Assembly (NCBI RefSeq): GCF_001955535.1
Contig: NZ_MPVN01000004.1
Coordinates: 372,001 to 436,000, forward strand
DNA: 64,000 nt
From: Paenibacillus sp. FSL H7-0326
Lineage (GTDB): Bacteria; Bacillota; Bacilli; Paenibacillales; Paenibacillaceae
Direction of reading: 5' to 3'
Shown: piece by piece, positions 34,275 to 42,320 of the stretch
Layout of the letters: each line of letters starts with the position of its first letter
Position numbering within the stretch: the stretch's first letter is position 1
Notes under the pieces: model-generated
What the model was told of the DNA's origin: nothing
Databases searched by the model: none
The model's input: only the letters and a program-made list of their open reading frames with translations
Translations under genes and position numbers: made by a program

Positions 34275-35651
34275 ATGAAAGTAGCCGTTATTGGATGTAC
34301 ACACGCTGGGACAGCAGCCATTATTAATACAGCAAAGCTTTATCCAGATGCCGAAATTACCGTTTATGAACGTAATGACAATGTTTCCTTCTTATCCTGC
34401 GGGATTGCACTATATGTAGGCGGGGTCGTTAAAGATCCTCACGGGTTATTCTATTCTTCACCTGCACAGCTGCAGGAGCTGGGCGTCAAAATGCGTATGC
34501 TCCATGAAGTAACTGAAGTAGATACGAAGGCCAAATCACTAAAAGCACGCAGCGTGAACACAGGTGAGGAGCTTGTGGACACTTATGACAAGCTGATTGT
34601 GACGACTGGATCCTGGCCGATTATTCCGAATCTTGAAGGGATTGATCTGAACAACGTGCTTCTGTGCAAGAACTATGAGCACTCCAATACGATTATTGCC
34701 AAATCTCAAGATGCACGCCACGTAACCGTTGTAGGTGCAGGCTATATCGGTATTGAGCTGGTCGAAGCATTCCAGATGAATGGCAAAGAAGTAACGCTGA
34801 TTGATGCAGAAGACCGCATTCTAAGCAAGTATTTGGATGCTGAATTTACCGACCGTATTCAGTCCGACCTCACGGACAAGGGTATTCAGCTTGTGCTTGG
34901 CGAGAAAGTGAGCCGCTTCGAAGGAGAAGAGGGCAGCGTGCGTAAAGTCGTTACCGATAAAGGCACTTACGAAACCGATCTGGTCATTCTGTGTATCGGA
35001 TTCCGTCCGAATACCGAGCTCTTAAAGGGCCAGGTTGACATGATGCCGAACGGAGCGATTCTGGTGGACCGCTACATGCGCACCAGTAATCCTGATGTCT
35101 TTGCAGCCGGAGACAGCAGTGCGATCTACTACAATCCTACTCGACAAGCATCCTATATTCCGCTCGCCACCAATGCGGTGCGCATGGGTACGCTCGTTGC
35201 CCGCAACCTTAAGGGTCCTGTGACCCGCTACATGGGAACCCAAGGTACATCAGGGATCAAGATTTATGAACAGAACATCGCGGGAACAGGCCTGACAGAA
35301 GCTGGGGCATTAGCAGCGGGACTTAAGGTCGAGAGCGTTACTCTCGAGGACAGCTATCGTCCGGAATTCATGCCTACGGCAGAGAAGGTTCTGATTAAAG
35401 TGATATTTGAGCAGGAATCCCGACGGATCGTTGGGGCACAGCTGATGAGTGAAGCCGAGCTTACACAGTCGATTAATACCTTGTCCGTATGTATCCAGAA
35501 TGAGATGACTGTAGATGAGCTGGCGTTTATCGACTTCTTCTTCCAGCCGCACTACAACAAGCCTTGGAACTTCCTGAACAGTGTAGGACAGAAAGCACTG
35601 AAGCCAGTTGATGCCCAAGCTCAAGAGAAGAAGGAAGAGGTTCTCGTTTAA
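34275..35651 (+). CDS. NADH oxidase / CoA-disulfide reductase family flavoprotein
   Basis: A 458-residue pyridine nucleotide-disulfide oxidoreductase. FAD site at the N-terminus (KVAVIGCTHAGTAAI), single redox Cys C42 in SFLSCGIALYVGG (as in water-forming Nox, NADH peroxidase and CoA-disulfide reductases), NADH site VTVVGAGYIGIELVEAF, and TSNPDVFAAGDSSA for FAD. These enzymes reoxidise NADH with O2 or reduce CoA or persulfides. Residues do not settle which. The Rex-type sites upstream fit NADH-responsive control and an NADH-recycling role. AAGGAGG before the ATG. Confidence 0.9.
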   Translation: MKVAVIGCTHAGTAAIINTAKLYPDAEITVYERNDNVSFLSCGIALYVGGVVKDPHGLFYSSPAQLQELGVKMRMLHEVTEVDTKAKSLKARSVNTGEELVDTYDKLIVTTGSWPIIPNLEGIDLNNVLLCKNYEHSNTIIAKSQDARHVTVVGAGYIGIELVEAFQMNGKEVTLIDAEDRILSKYLDAEFTDRIQSDLTDKGIQLVLGEKVSRFEGEEGSVRKVVTDKGTYETDLVILCIGFRPNTELLKGQVDMMPNGAILVDRYMRTSNPDVFAAGDSSAIYYNPTRQASYIPLATNAVRMGTLVARNLKGPVTRYMGTQGTSGIKIYEQNIAGTGLTEAGALAAGLKVESVTLEDSYRPEFMPTAEKVLIKVIFEQESRRIVGAQLMSEAELTQSINTLSVCIQNEMTVDELAFIDFFFQPHYNKPWNFLNSVGQKALKPVDAQAQEKKEEVLV

Positions 35652-35678
35652 TAATCCTATATTTGATTGGACTTATCG

Positions 35679-35707
35679 CCGTCAGTGCATTATGCTCTGG
35701 CGGTTTT
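35679..35707 (+). terminator. Terminator after the NADH-oxidase-like gene
   Basis: CCGTCAG-tgcattatgct-CTGGCGG (one wobble pair) followed by T6. Confidence 0.8.
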
Positions 35708-35795
35708 TTCATACGCTAAGAATTGCAGTTTATTCTAAATCGTCTTATCTGCAAGTGAAGACTACGAATAAGAATACCGATCCAGTATTTATGTT

Positions 35796-35838
35796 TGTGA
35801 ATTTATTAACAATCGAGAGCTTGAAAAAGCGATACAAT
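35796..35838 (+). promoter_or_regulatory. Fnr-type site and -10 box with class II activator spacing before the FNT gene
   Basis: TGTGA-ATTTAT-TAACA (35796-35811) is a one-mismatch Fnr/Crp-type site. TACAAT (35833-35838) is a good -10 with no proper -35. The site centre lies 32 bases from the -10 centre, i.e. about -41.5 from the start point, the class II activation position for Fnr. Confidence 0.55.
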
Positions 35839-35878
35839 GGAGCTATGGGTTAATGTAAAAGAATAAGGAGGATGGCTC

Positions 35879-36706
35879 ATGGCAGCTCAGAAACCTAAAG
35901 ACATTGCTGAACTTACAGCGGATACCGGCTTTGCCAAAGCCCATAATCCACTATCTGTCGTCTTGATCCTCGGCTTTTTGGCGGGTGTATATATATCGCT
36001 TGGATTTCTGCTCTATATCCGGGTCACCGCAGCGGCTCCCGAGGCTTGGGGCAGTATTACGAATCTAATTGGGGCGCTTGTATTCCCCATTGGCCTGGTG
36101 CTGGTATTGATCGCCGGAGGAGAGCTCCTGACGGGCAATATGATGGCGGTATCTCTGGCAAGATTGCGAGGGCGGATCTCTACACTTCTGCTCATCCGAA
36201 ACATGGCGCTTGTCACGTTGGCAAATTTCGCGGGGGCCATTTTTGTTGCCTATTTTTTCGGTCATGTGCTGGGGCTGACAGGTGAAGGCGTCTATCTGGA
36301 TAAAGTGGTAAATATGGCGGGACATAAGCTGGAAGACAGCTTCCTGCAGGCTTTTATTTCGGGAATAGGCTGTAACTGGCTTGTGGCACTTGCGGTGTGG
36401 CTGTCTTATGCAGCAGATACGATGAGTGGAAAGGTGCTCGGGATCTGGATTCCGACAGCGGCGTTTGTAGCCATTGGCTTTCAGCACGTTGTCGCGAACA
36501 TGTTTCTCATACCCGCCGCCATATTTGAAGGACATTATTCCTGGAGTATGTACCTGACTAATTTCATTCCGGTTTGGCTGGGCAATTTTGCAGGTGGAGC
36601 CGTGTTTGTAGCAGGGGCCTACTATTTGGCATATCTTCATGAACAGCCGCATGGCAAGCCTCTTGCACAGGGTGCCAAGGACAATACTAAAATTCGCCAT
36701 GTCTAG
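35879..36706 (+). CDS. Formate/nitrite transporter family channel (FNT; FocA/FdhC/NirC-like)
   Basis: A 275-residue membrane protein with six helices and the FNT repeats: LGFLAGVYISLGFLLYIRVT, the P-loop-like GGELLTGNMMAVSLARLRG and GIGCNWLVALAVWLSYAADT (NW motif), and GFQHVVANMFLIPAAIFEGH with the central gating His. FNT channels move formate, nitrite or hydrosulfide. The Fnr-type promoter and the molybdopterin enzyme downstream suggest formate or nitrite under low oxygen. AAGGAGG seven bases before the ATG. Confidence 0.93.
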   Translation: MAAQKPKDIAELTADTGFAKAHNPLSVVLILGFLAGVYISLGFLLYIRVTAAAPEAWGSITNLIGALVFPIGLVLVLIAGGELLTGNMMAVSLARLRGRISTLLLIRNMALVTLANFAGAIFVAYFFGHVLGLTGEGVYLDKVVNMAGHKLEDSFLQAFISGIGCNWLVALAVWLSYAADTMSGKVLGIWIPTAAFVAIGFQHVVANMFLIPAAIFEGHYSWSMYLTNFIPVWLGNFAGGAVFVAGAYYLAYLHEQPHGKPLAQGAKDNTKIRHV

Positions 36707-36875
36707 GTTCGGGGGAACGAAACCTTTACATGACGAATTTTCGGGAGTGGTCTATGATACGGCACTTGGAGGAGGGGTCTTCCTAACTCCTAACTGCCTT
36801 GATTTTTATTACCCTTGCATGGAAATGATGAAACAAGCGAAAAAAATATTTTTGATTAGATCAGCTCGTGTGAAA

Positions 36876-36914
36876 AGCGGTTACTGCCAGTGGCGGGAAC
36901 TGCTTTTATTTTTT
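36876..36914 (+). terminator. Terminator between the FNT gene and the molybdopterin enzyme gene
   Basis: A 13-position stem with one mismatch (36876-36888 with 36892-36904) and a three-base loop, then TTTATTTTTT. The two genes are thus separate transcripts. The rest of the 36707-36992 gap holds only the next promoter. Confidence 0.8.
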
Positions 36915-36922
36915 GTCACACT

Positions 36923-36951
36923 TTGACGATTATGGAATCCGGAATTATGAT
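36923..36951 (+). promoter_or_regulatory. Sigma-A promoter of the molybdopterin oxidoreductase operon
   Basis: TTGACG (36923-36928), 17-base spacer, TATGAT (36946-36951), about 60 bases before the chosen start codon. Confidence 0.65.
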
Positions 36952-37013
36952 AAAAGAACTGGTTTGAGCGACTTTGAAACTTAAGAAGTGCTATGAGAAA
37001 GGAGAGGCAAGCT

Positions 37014-39086
37014 GTGATTAATGAACAGAATGGAATATTTCCTGCCGTATGTCCACTAGATTGTCCCGACACCTGCGGACTGCTCTTGCATAAGAAGGAA
37101 GGCAAAATTGTGAAGGTGACCGGCAACCCGGATCACCCGATTACCAAGGGCGCCATTTGCAACAAGGTCCGAAACATGACAGAACGTATATATGATGAGA
37201 AACGTCTGAAGTATCCTTTGCGGAGAACGGGTCTCAAGGGCGAAGGCAAATTTGAGCGGATATCCTGGGAGGAAGCGATCAGCGAGATTACGGAACGTTT
37301 CATGGCTATATCGCAGAAATACGGAGCAGAAGCTATTTTGCCTTACAGCTTCTATGGCAATATGGGGATTCTTGGTGTAGACGGAATGGATCGGCGCTTC
37401 TTCAATGCGCTTGGTGCAAGTCAGCTGGAGCAGACCATATGTAATGCAGCCGGCACTACCGGATGGAAATATACGATGGGTGCGAACCGGGGGACTGTGC
37501 CGGAAGAAACAGAGCATGCTGATGTCATTATCGTGTGGGGCGGAAATATTATCAGCACGAACATGCATCAGGTAGTCCTTGCAGAGAAAGCGCGTAAAGC
37601 AGGCGCTAAGGTCATTGTCATTGATGTTCATCGCAACCGCACGGCACAGTGGGCGGACTGGTTCGTACCGCTGTATCCCGGAACCGATGCCGCACTCGCA
37701 CTCGGCATGATGAACGTGCTGTTCGAGAAGGGACTCGTAGATGAGGCATTTTTGCAGCAATACACAGTAGGTCACGAGGAGCTTCGCGAGCATGTTAAGG
37801 ACTATACACCAGAGCGGGTATCTCTCATTACCGGTGTTTCTGTGGAGGATATTGTGAAGCTGGCAGAGACCTATGGTCAGGCTAAGGCAGGCTATATCCA
37901 TATTGGGAATGGCCTTCAGCATCATGATAACGGGGGAATGAATGTACGGGCTGTTGCGTGTCTCCCCGCGCTGACAGGAGCTTGGGCGAAGCTGGGGGGT
38001 GGAGCCTCTCGATCCAACGGAGGCTACGCGAGCTTGAACAGCGATGCGCTGGAGCGTCCGGATCTCAGAGAGAATCCGGATGCACGAAGCATTAACATGA
38101 ACCAGATTGGCGCCGCCCTTCATGATGAAGAGCAGCCGATTAAAGGGATGTTTGTATATTGCTCGAATCCGCTCGTGGTCGCTCCGGATGCGAAGCGGGT
38201 TGAGCAGGGCTTTGCGAGAGAAGATTTATTTACGGTGGTTCATGATCTCTTCATGACAGACACAGCCAAATATGCGGATATCGTGCTTCCGGCAACCTCT
38301 AATTTTGAGAACACGGATTTGTACAGCTCGCCGTGGCACCAATATATGCATATCCAGGAGCCGGTTATTGCGCCGCTTGGCGAAGCCAAGAGCAATGTGG
38401 AGTTATTCTCGCTGCTTGGACAAGCTATGGGGTTTGATGAAGCAGCCTTCCGTGAGACGGAGCTGTCCATGATCGAGGGAGCACTAAATTACCCGGATAA
38501 TCCATACTTGAACGGGGTGACGCTGAATAAGCTGAAGGAGCAGCGATTCGTGAAGCTGGATATGTCTGAGTATGAACAGTTTCTTGATCATCTGCCTACT
38601 CCTTCCGGCAAGATTGAGCTGTATTCCAAGGTGATGCTTGAAGCAGGTCTGTCACCTCTGCCTGTCTATGCGCCGCTTCATGAAGGATATGACGGCGAGC
38701 ATCCGGCAGGAAGGGAAGACAAGTATCCGCTCATGTTTCTCTCGCCGCCGAATCATAACTTCTTGAACTCGACGTTTGCAAACGTAGAGAAGCATCAGAA
38801 GATGGAGAAGCAGCCTATGCTGCATATCCATCCACGGGATGCTGAGCATAGAGGCATTGAGGAGGGAGATCAGGTCGTTGTATATAATGACCGGGGAACT
38901 TATCAGTTAACAGCCAAGTTAGGTGAAACCATGCTGCCCGGTACAGTCATCAGCCAGGGTCTCTGGTGGGAAGGAGCGGACGGCAGACAGCGTGCGAACG
39001 TGCTGACTCCGGACCGATTATCCGACATGGGCAGAGGGGCTACCTTCTTCTCAACAACGGTTCAAGTCATCAAGCAAGAAGTTTAA
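37014..39086 (+). CDS. Molybdopterin-dependent oxidoreductase with N-terminal 4Fe-4S site (YoaE/BisC-like)
   Basis: About 690 residues of the DMSO-reductase superfamily. An N-terminal 4Fe-4S ligand set C13, C17, C21, C49 (CPLDCPDTCGLL, GAICNK). Bis-MGD binding segments include VIIVWGGNIISTNMHQVVLA, GNGLQHHDNGGMNVRAVACL, MFVYCSNPLVVAPDAKR and the C-terminal dinucleotide domain (EGDQVVVYNDRG). At the position aligned with Sec140 of formate dehydrogenase H, this protein reads CNAAG (C143-G147), so the usual Sec/Cys metal ligand seems absent. It is probably not a classical formate dehydrogenase. No Tat signal, so cytoplasmic. GTG 37014 is favoured because AAAGGAGAGG lies seven bases upstream and inside the longer frame from 36993. 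Confidence 0.87.
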   Translation: MINEQNGIFPAVCPLDCPDTCGLLLHKKEGKIVKVTGNPDHPITKGAICNKVRNMTERIYDEKRLKYPLRRTGLKGEGKFERISWEEAISEITERFMAISQKYGAEAILPYSFYGNMGILGVDGMDRRFFNALGASQLEQTICNAAGTTGWKYTMGANRGTVPEETEHADVIIVWGGNIISTNMHQVVLAEKARKAGAKVIVIDVHRNRTAQWADWFVPLYPGTDAALALGMMNVLFEKGLVDEAFLQQYTVGHEELREHVKDYTPERVSLITGVSVEDIVKLAETYGQAKAGYIHIGNGLQHHDNGGMNVRAVACLPALTGAWAKLGGGASRSNGGYASLNSDALERPDLRENPDARSINMNQIGAALHDEEQPIKGMFVYCSNPLVVAPDAKRVEQGFAREDLFTVVHDLFMTDTAKYADIVLPATSNFENTDLYSSPWHQYMHIQEPVIAPLGEAKSNVELFSLLGQAMGFDEAAFRETELSMIEGALNYPDNPYLNGVTLNKLKEQRFVKLDMSEYEQFLDHLPTPSGKIELYSKVMLEAGLSPLPVYAPLHEGYDGEHPAGREDKYPLMFLSPPNHNFLNSTFANVEKHQKMEKQPMLHIHPRDAEHRGIEEGDQVVVYNDRGTYQLTAKLGETMLPGTVISQGLWWEGADGRQRANVLTPDRLSDMGRGATFFSTTVQVIKQEV

Positions 39087-39122
39087 TCATACAAAGTTAA
39101 CGACAACGTGGGAGAACAGAAC

Positions 39123-40358
39123 ATGAAATGGCTTGAACAATATCCGAAGGAAGTCAAAGTATTCTTAATTGCCAGCCTTGTCAATGCAACCGGCAGTTCA
39201 TTAATGTGGCCGCTCACCACAATGTATGTATTTGATGAGCTGGGCCGGAGCATGTCACAGGCAGGCTTTGTCATATTGATTCAATCCCTGGGCGGCATAT
39301 TCGGTCAGCTGCTCGGCGGAGGCTTATACCATAGAATAGGTGTGAAGAAGCTGATCGTCGGGTCACTGCTGCTGAACGCCATGGGGCTCTTCACGCTGCC
39401 ATGGATCAATGAAGTATGGTGGCTGTTTGTAGTCATGATGGGCCTCATCGGGCTGTTTAACTCCTTGTCTCTGCCTGCCATTCAAGCCTTTGTCGGCTTT
39501 CGGTTTGCTGATCGCAGAGGCGAGCTGTTCAACGTCATCTATGTCGCTCAGAATATCGGGGTTGCGCTCGGGACAGCGCTCAGTGGATTCCTGGCCGATA
39601 TATCCTATCATTTGAGTTTTATCATGAACGGTGTCACTTCAGCTATATTTGGCGGGTATTTCTTTATGTATTTAAGCAAGGTGGATCGGGAGCAGGGGAC
39701 GACCTATGTGCCGGCACAGCATAAGAAGGTGAAGCTGCAGGAAGAAAATACCTGGTATTTGCTTCGCAACGTCCGCCTTTACCTGTTTATCAGTGTGGGT
39801 TCCTTGTTCATTCTGCTGGGCAACTCCATCTGGAATACAGGGGTGTCGCCCTTCATCATTGAGGAAGGGATGGAGAAAAAAGCGTACAGCCTGCTGTGGA
39901 CAATGAACGGGATCCTTATTTTTGTGGCTCAGCCGGTCACCTCTCTGATCAAAAGATGGTTTGCTCAGACTTCGTCTGCCCAGCTGATTGTAAGTGCGAT
40001 ATTCTACACGGCAGGCTTTGCTGTTATTGCACTGTTCCAGCATTATCCTGGTATGATTCTGGCGATGATTCTCATTACGCTTGGGGAGATGCTGATCTCA
40101 CCTGCTACACCGGCGTTTATATCTGAGTATGGAGGAAAGGCAGCACCGTTCTACTTGGGTGTATCCGGAGGCATTGCTGCGATTGGACGGGTTGCAGGAC
40201 CTTATGCGATGGGAATCATGTATGATGCAGGAGGACTATCGCCCGTTGCCTGGTTTGCTGCCATTACAGCGGGAGTCAGTATTATCGCTTTTGTAATTCA
40301 TGCCAAAGTAAACGCATCAAGGAGTCATGCTCTGCAGGAGGAATCAGCCGTTCTGTAA
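39123..40358 (+). CDS. MFS transporter downstream of the molybdopterin enzyme
   Basis: A 411-residue protein with 12 predicted helices: GGIFGQLLGGGLYHRIGVKK (motif A region degenerate) and GVALGTALSGFLADISYHLS. GGGAG is nine bases before ATG 39123; the in-frame GTG 39108 overlaps it. It lies 36 bases after the molybdopterin enzyme gene, so it is likely cotranscribed and may move that enzyme's substrate or product (inference). Confidence 0.87.
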   Translation: MKWLEQYPKEVKVFLIASLVNATGSSLMWPLTTMYVFDELGRSMSQAGFVILIQSLGGIFGQLLGGGLYHRIGVKKLIVGSLLLNAMGLFTLPWINEVWWLFVVMMGLIGLFNSLSLPAIQAFVGFRFADRRGELFNVIYVAQNIGVALGTALSGFLADISYHLSFIMNGVTSAIFGGYFFMYLSKVDREQGTTYVPAQHKKVKLQEENTWYLLRNVRLYLFISVGSLFILLGNSIWNTGVSPFIIEEGMEKKAYSLLWTMNGILIFVAQPVTSLIKRWFAQTSSAQLIVSAIFYTAGFAVIALFQHYPGMILAMILITLGEMLISPATPAFISEYGGKAAPFYLGVSGGIAAIGRVAGPYAMGIMYDAGGLSPVAWFAAITAGVSIIAFVIHAKVNASRSHALQEESAVL

Positions 40359-40385
40359 GACTATCAAAAAAGCATCCATAGAATC

Positions 40386-40434
40386 AGACTGTTTCTGAGG
40401 AGTCCGCCGGACTTTCGGGAACAGTCTTTTTTGT
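40386..40434 (+). terminator. Terminator after the MFS gene
   Basis: AGACTGTT (40387-40394) pairs with AACAGTCT, with an inner GAGTCCG/CGGACT stem, then a T6 run. Confidence 0.85.
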
Positions 40435-40736
40435 GCGGGAAATCACACATTTTTCACCCTGTATAACAATAATTTATCCCTTATCTTCTCTATCGTTTGC
40501 TGTTTAAATACTAGGTGAGGATTTGTAAATTCCCTGTTAAATTTGGATGGAGGACCGTCTGTGAATGAAGTGTCCAAGGGAAGGGTCCGACCCTTTTATG
40601 AAAGGAGTGGTGTAATTCACCTAAATAGCACAGTTTGTTCAGACTCTTTTTTCTAATACGATGTAAGCCCGCATGAGCATCAGGAAGACCTGGTTATGCT
40701 CGAAAGATTAACAGAATAGTACAGGAGGGATTTTAC
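40435..40736 (+). promoter_or_regulatory. Leader region of the chitinase operon with a hairpin
   Basis: No gene is seen here. A hairpin (GAGCAT-CAGG 40675-40684 with CCTG 40689-40692 and ATGCTC 40696-40701) sits 35 bases before the TTG start, in the likely mRNA leader. Too short and without a T run to be a terminator; it may be a protein-binding or stability element. Confidence 0.4.
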
Positions 40737-42320
40737 TTGAATCAGGCCGTTCAATTCCGCCGTGTAATGACAATCGCTTTGGTCATTCTTCTCATTCTTC
40801 CGTGGCTTGCACCAAGAGCTGACGCTGCTGCCCAGTGGCAGGCAGGGATCGCATACAAGAAAGGAGATATTGTCACATATCAGAACAAGAATTATGAATG
40901 TATTCAGGCTCATACAGCCCTAACCGGATGGGAGCCGCCGAATGTGCCGGCATTGTGGAAGGATGTCGGAGATGGTACGGGAGGAGAGAACCCAACCCCG
41001 GCTCCGGATACAATACCGCCTTCCGTTCCAACGGGACTCGCATCAACACTTATAACGGAGACATCCGTTCAGCTGATCTGGATCGCCTCCACAGATAATG
41101 TAGCCGTAACCGGATACGAAGTGTACCGAAATGGCAGCCTTGCAGCCAGCACTTCCTCGACATCTGCTGTTATAAGTGGACTTACCGCCGGTACAACCTA
41201 TGCTTTCACCGTTAAATCCAAAGACGCGGCAGGCAATCTCTCCACTGCTAGCAGTCCTCTCAGTGTAACCACCTCAACGGGGCCTTCGAATCCGGGTCCT
41301 ACACCGACCAGCAGCAAATGGCTGATCGGATACTGGCATAACTTCGACAATGGATCCACCAATATTAGACTTCGCAACGTTTCACCAGCCTACGACATTG
41401 TCAACGTCTCCTTTGCCGAACCTGTCTCACATGGCAGCGGTACTCTCGCTTTTACACCCTACAACTCCACCGTAGAGCAATTCAAATCGGATGTCGCCTA
41501 TCTCCAAAGTCAGGGCAAGAAGGTCCTTCTCTCCATGGGAGGCGCAAACGGGACGATCGAGCTCACCGATGTGACTAAGCGCCAGCAGTTTGAAGAATCA
41601 CTCAAATCGATTATTTCCACTTATGGCTTTAACGGGCTTGATATTGATCTCGAAGGAAGCTCGTTATCTCTTAACGCGGGAGATACGGATTTTCGCAATC
41701 CGACAACCCCTAAGATCGTGAATCTCATTAATGGAGTCAAGGCAGTCAAAGCCCATTTTGGTGCTGATTTTATCCTGACTGCTGCACCTGAAACGGCTTA
41801 TGTACAAGGCGGATATTTGAGTTATGGAGGTCCATGGGGCGCATACCTGCCGGTCATTCACGCCCTGCGTAATGATCTGACGCTCCTGCATGTACAGCAT
41901 TACAACAGCGGCTCGATGGTGGGCTTGGACGGACGCTCTTACTCCCAGGGGACAGCTGATTTCCACGTTGCCATGGCTGAAATGCTGCTGCAAGGATTTC
42001 ATGTTGGCGGAAGCGGAGGGCCTTTCTTTAGTCCACTAAGACCAGACCAGATCGCGATTGGGGTCCCTGCTTCCCAGCAAGCGGCAGGAGGTGGCTACAC
42101 CGCGCCAGCCGAGCTGCAGAAGGCGCTGAATTACTTGATTAAAGGTGTTTCATACGGTGGTTCTTATACCCTTCGCCAGCCTGCAGGCTATGCAGCGATT
42201 AAAGGGATTATGACCTGGTCTATCAACTGGGATGCCTATACGAATAATCAGTTCTCGAACGCGCATCGTCCGTTTCTGAACGGATTTAGCACGCAAACAA
42301 CGAAGGAGGCCGTGTACTAA
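40737..42320 (+). CDS. Secreted GH18 chitinase: CBM5 - FN3 - GH18 (ChiD-like)
   Basis: A 527-residue secreted enzyme. Signal peptide ~1-31, then a CBM5/12 chitin-binding module (QWQAGIAYKKGDIVTYQ ... GWEPPNVPALWKDVG, ~33-80), a Pro-rich linker, one FN3 domain (~98-180; ASTDNVAVTGYEVYRNG) and the GH18 barrel (~193-515). The catalytic DxxDxDxE reads GLDIDLE with Glu306 as acid. The architecture matches Bacillus circulans ChiD. Start is TTG behind AGGAGGG. The stop codon TAA shares its last A with the ATG of the next chitinase. Confidence 0.93.
   Translation: MNQAVQFRRVMTIALVILLILPWLAPRADAAAQWQAGIAYKKGDIVTYQNKNYECIQAHTALTGWEPPNVPALWKDVGDGTGGENPTPAPDTIPPSVPTGLASTLITETSVQLIWIASTDNVAVTGYEVYRNGSLAASTSSTSAVISGLTAGTTYAFTVKSKDAAGNLSTASSPLSVTTSTGPSNPGPTPTSSKWLIGYWHNFDNGSTNIRLRNVSPAYDIVNVSFAEPVSHGSGTLAFTPYNSTVEQFKSDVAYLQSQGKKVLLSMGGANGTIELTDVTKRQQFEESLKSIISTYGFNGLDIDLEGSSLSLNAGDTDFRNPTTPKIVNLINGVKAVKAHFGADFILTAAPETAYVQGGYLSYGGPWGAYLPVIHALRNDLTLLHVQHYNSGSMVGLDGRSYSQGTADFHVAMAEMLLQGFHVGGSGGPFFSPLRPDQIAIGVPASQQAAGGGYTAPAELQKALNYLIKGVSYGGSYTLRQPAGYAAIKGIMTWSINWDAYTNNQFSNAHRPFLNGFSTQTTKEAVY

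Noticed and set aside
36639..36926. 95-codon frame overlapping the end of the FNT gene
   Set aside because: Most of it covers the FNT coding end and the following terminator; no ribosome site.
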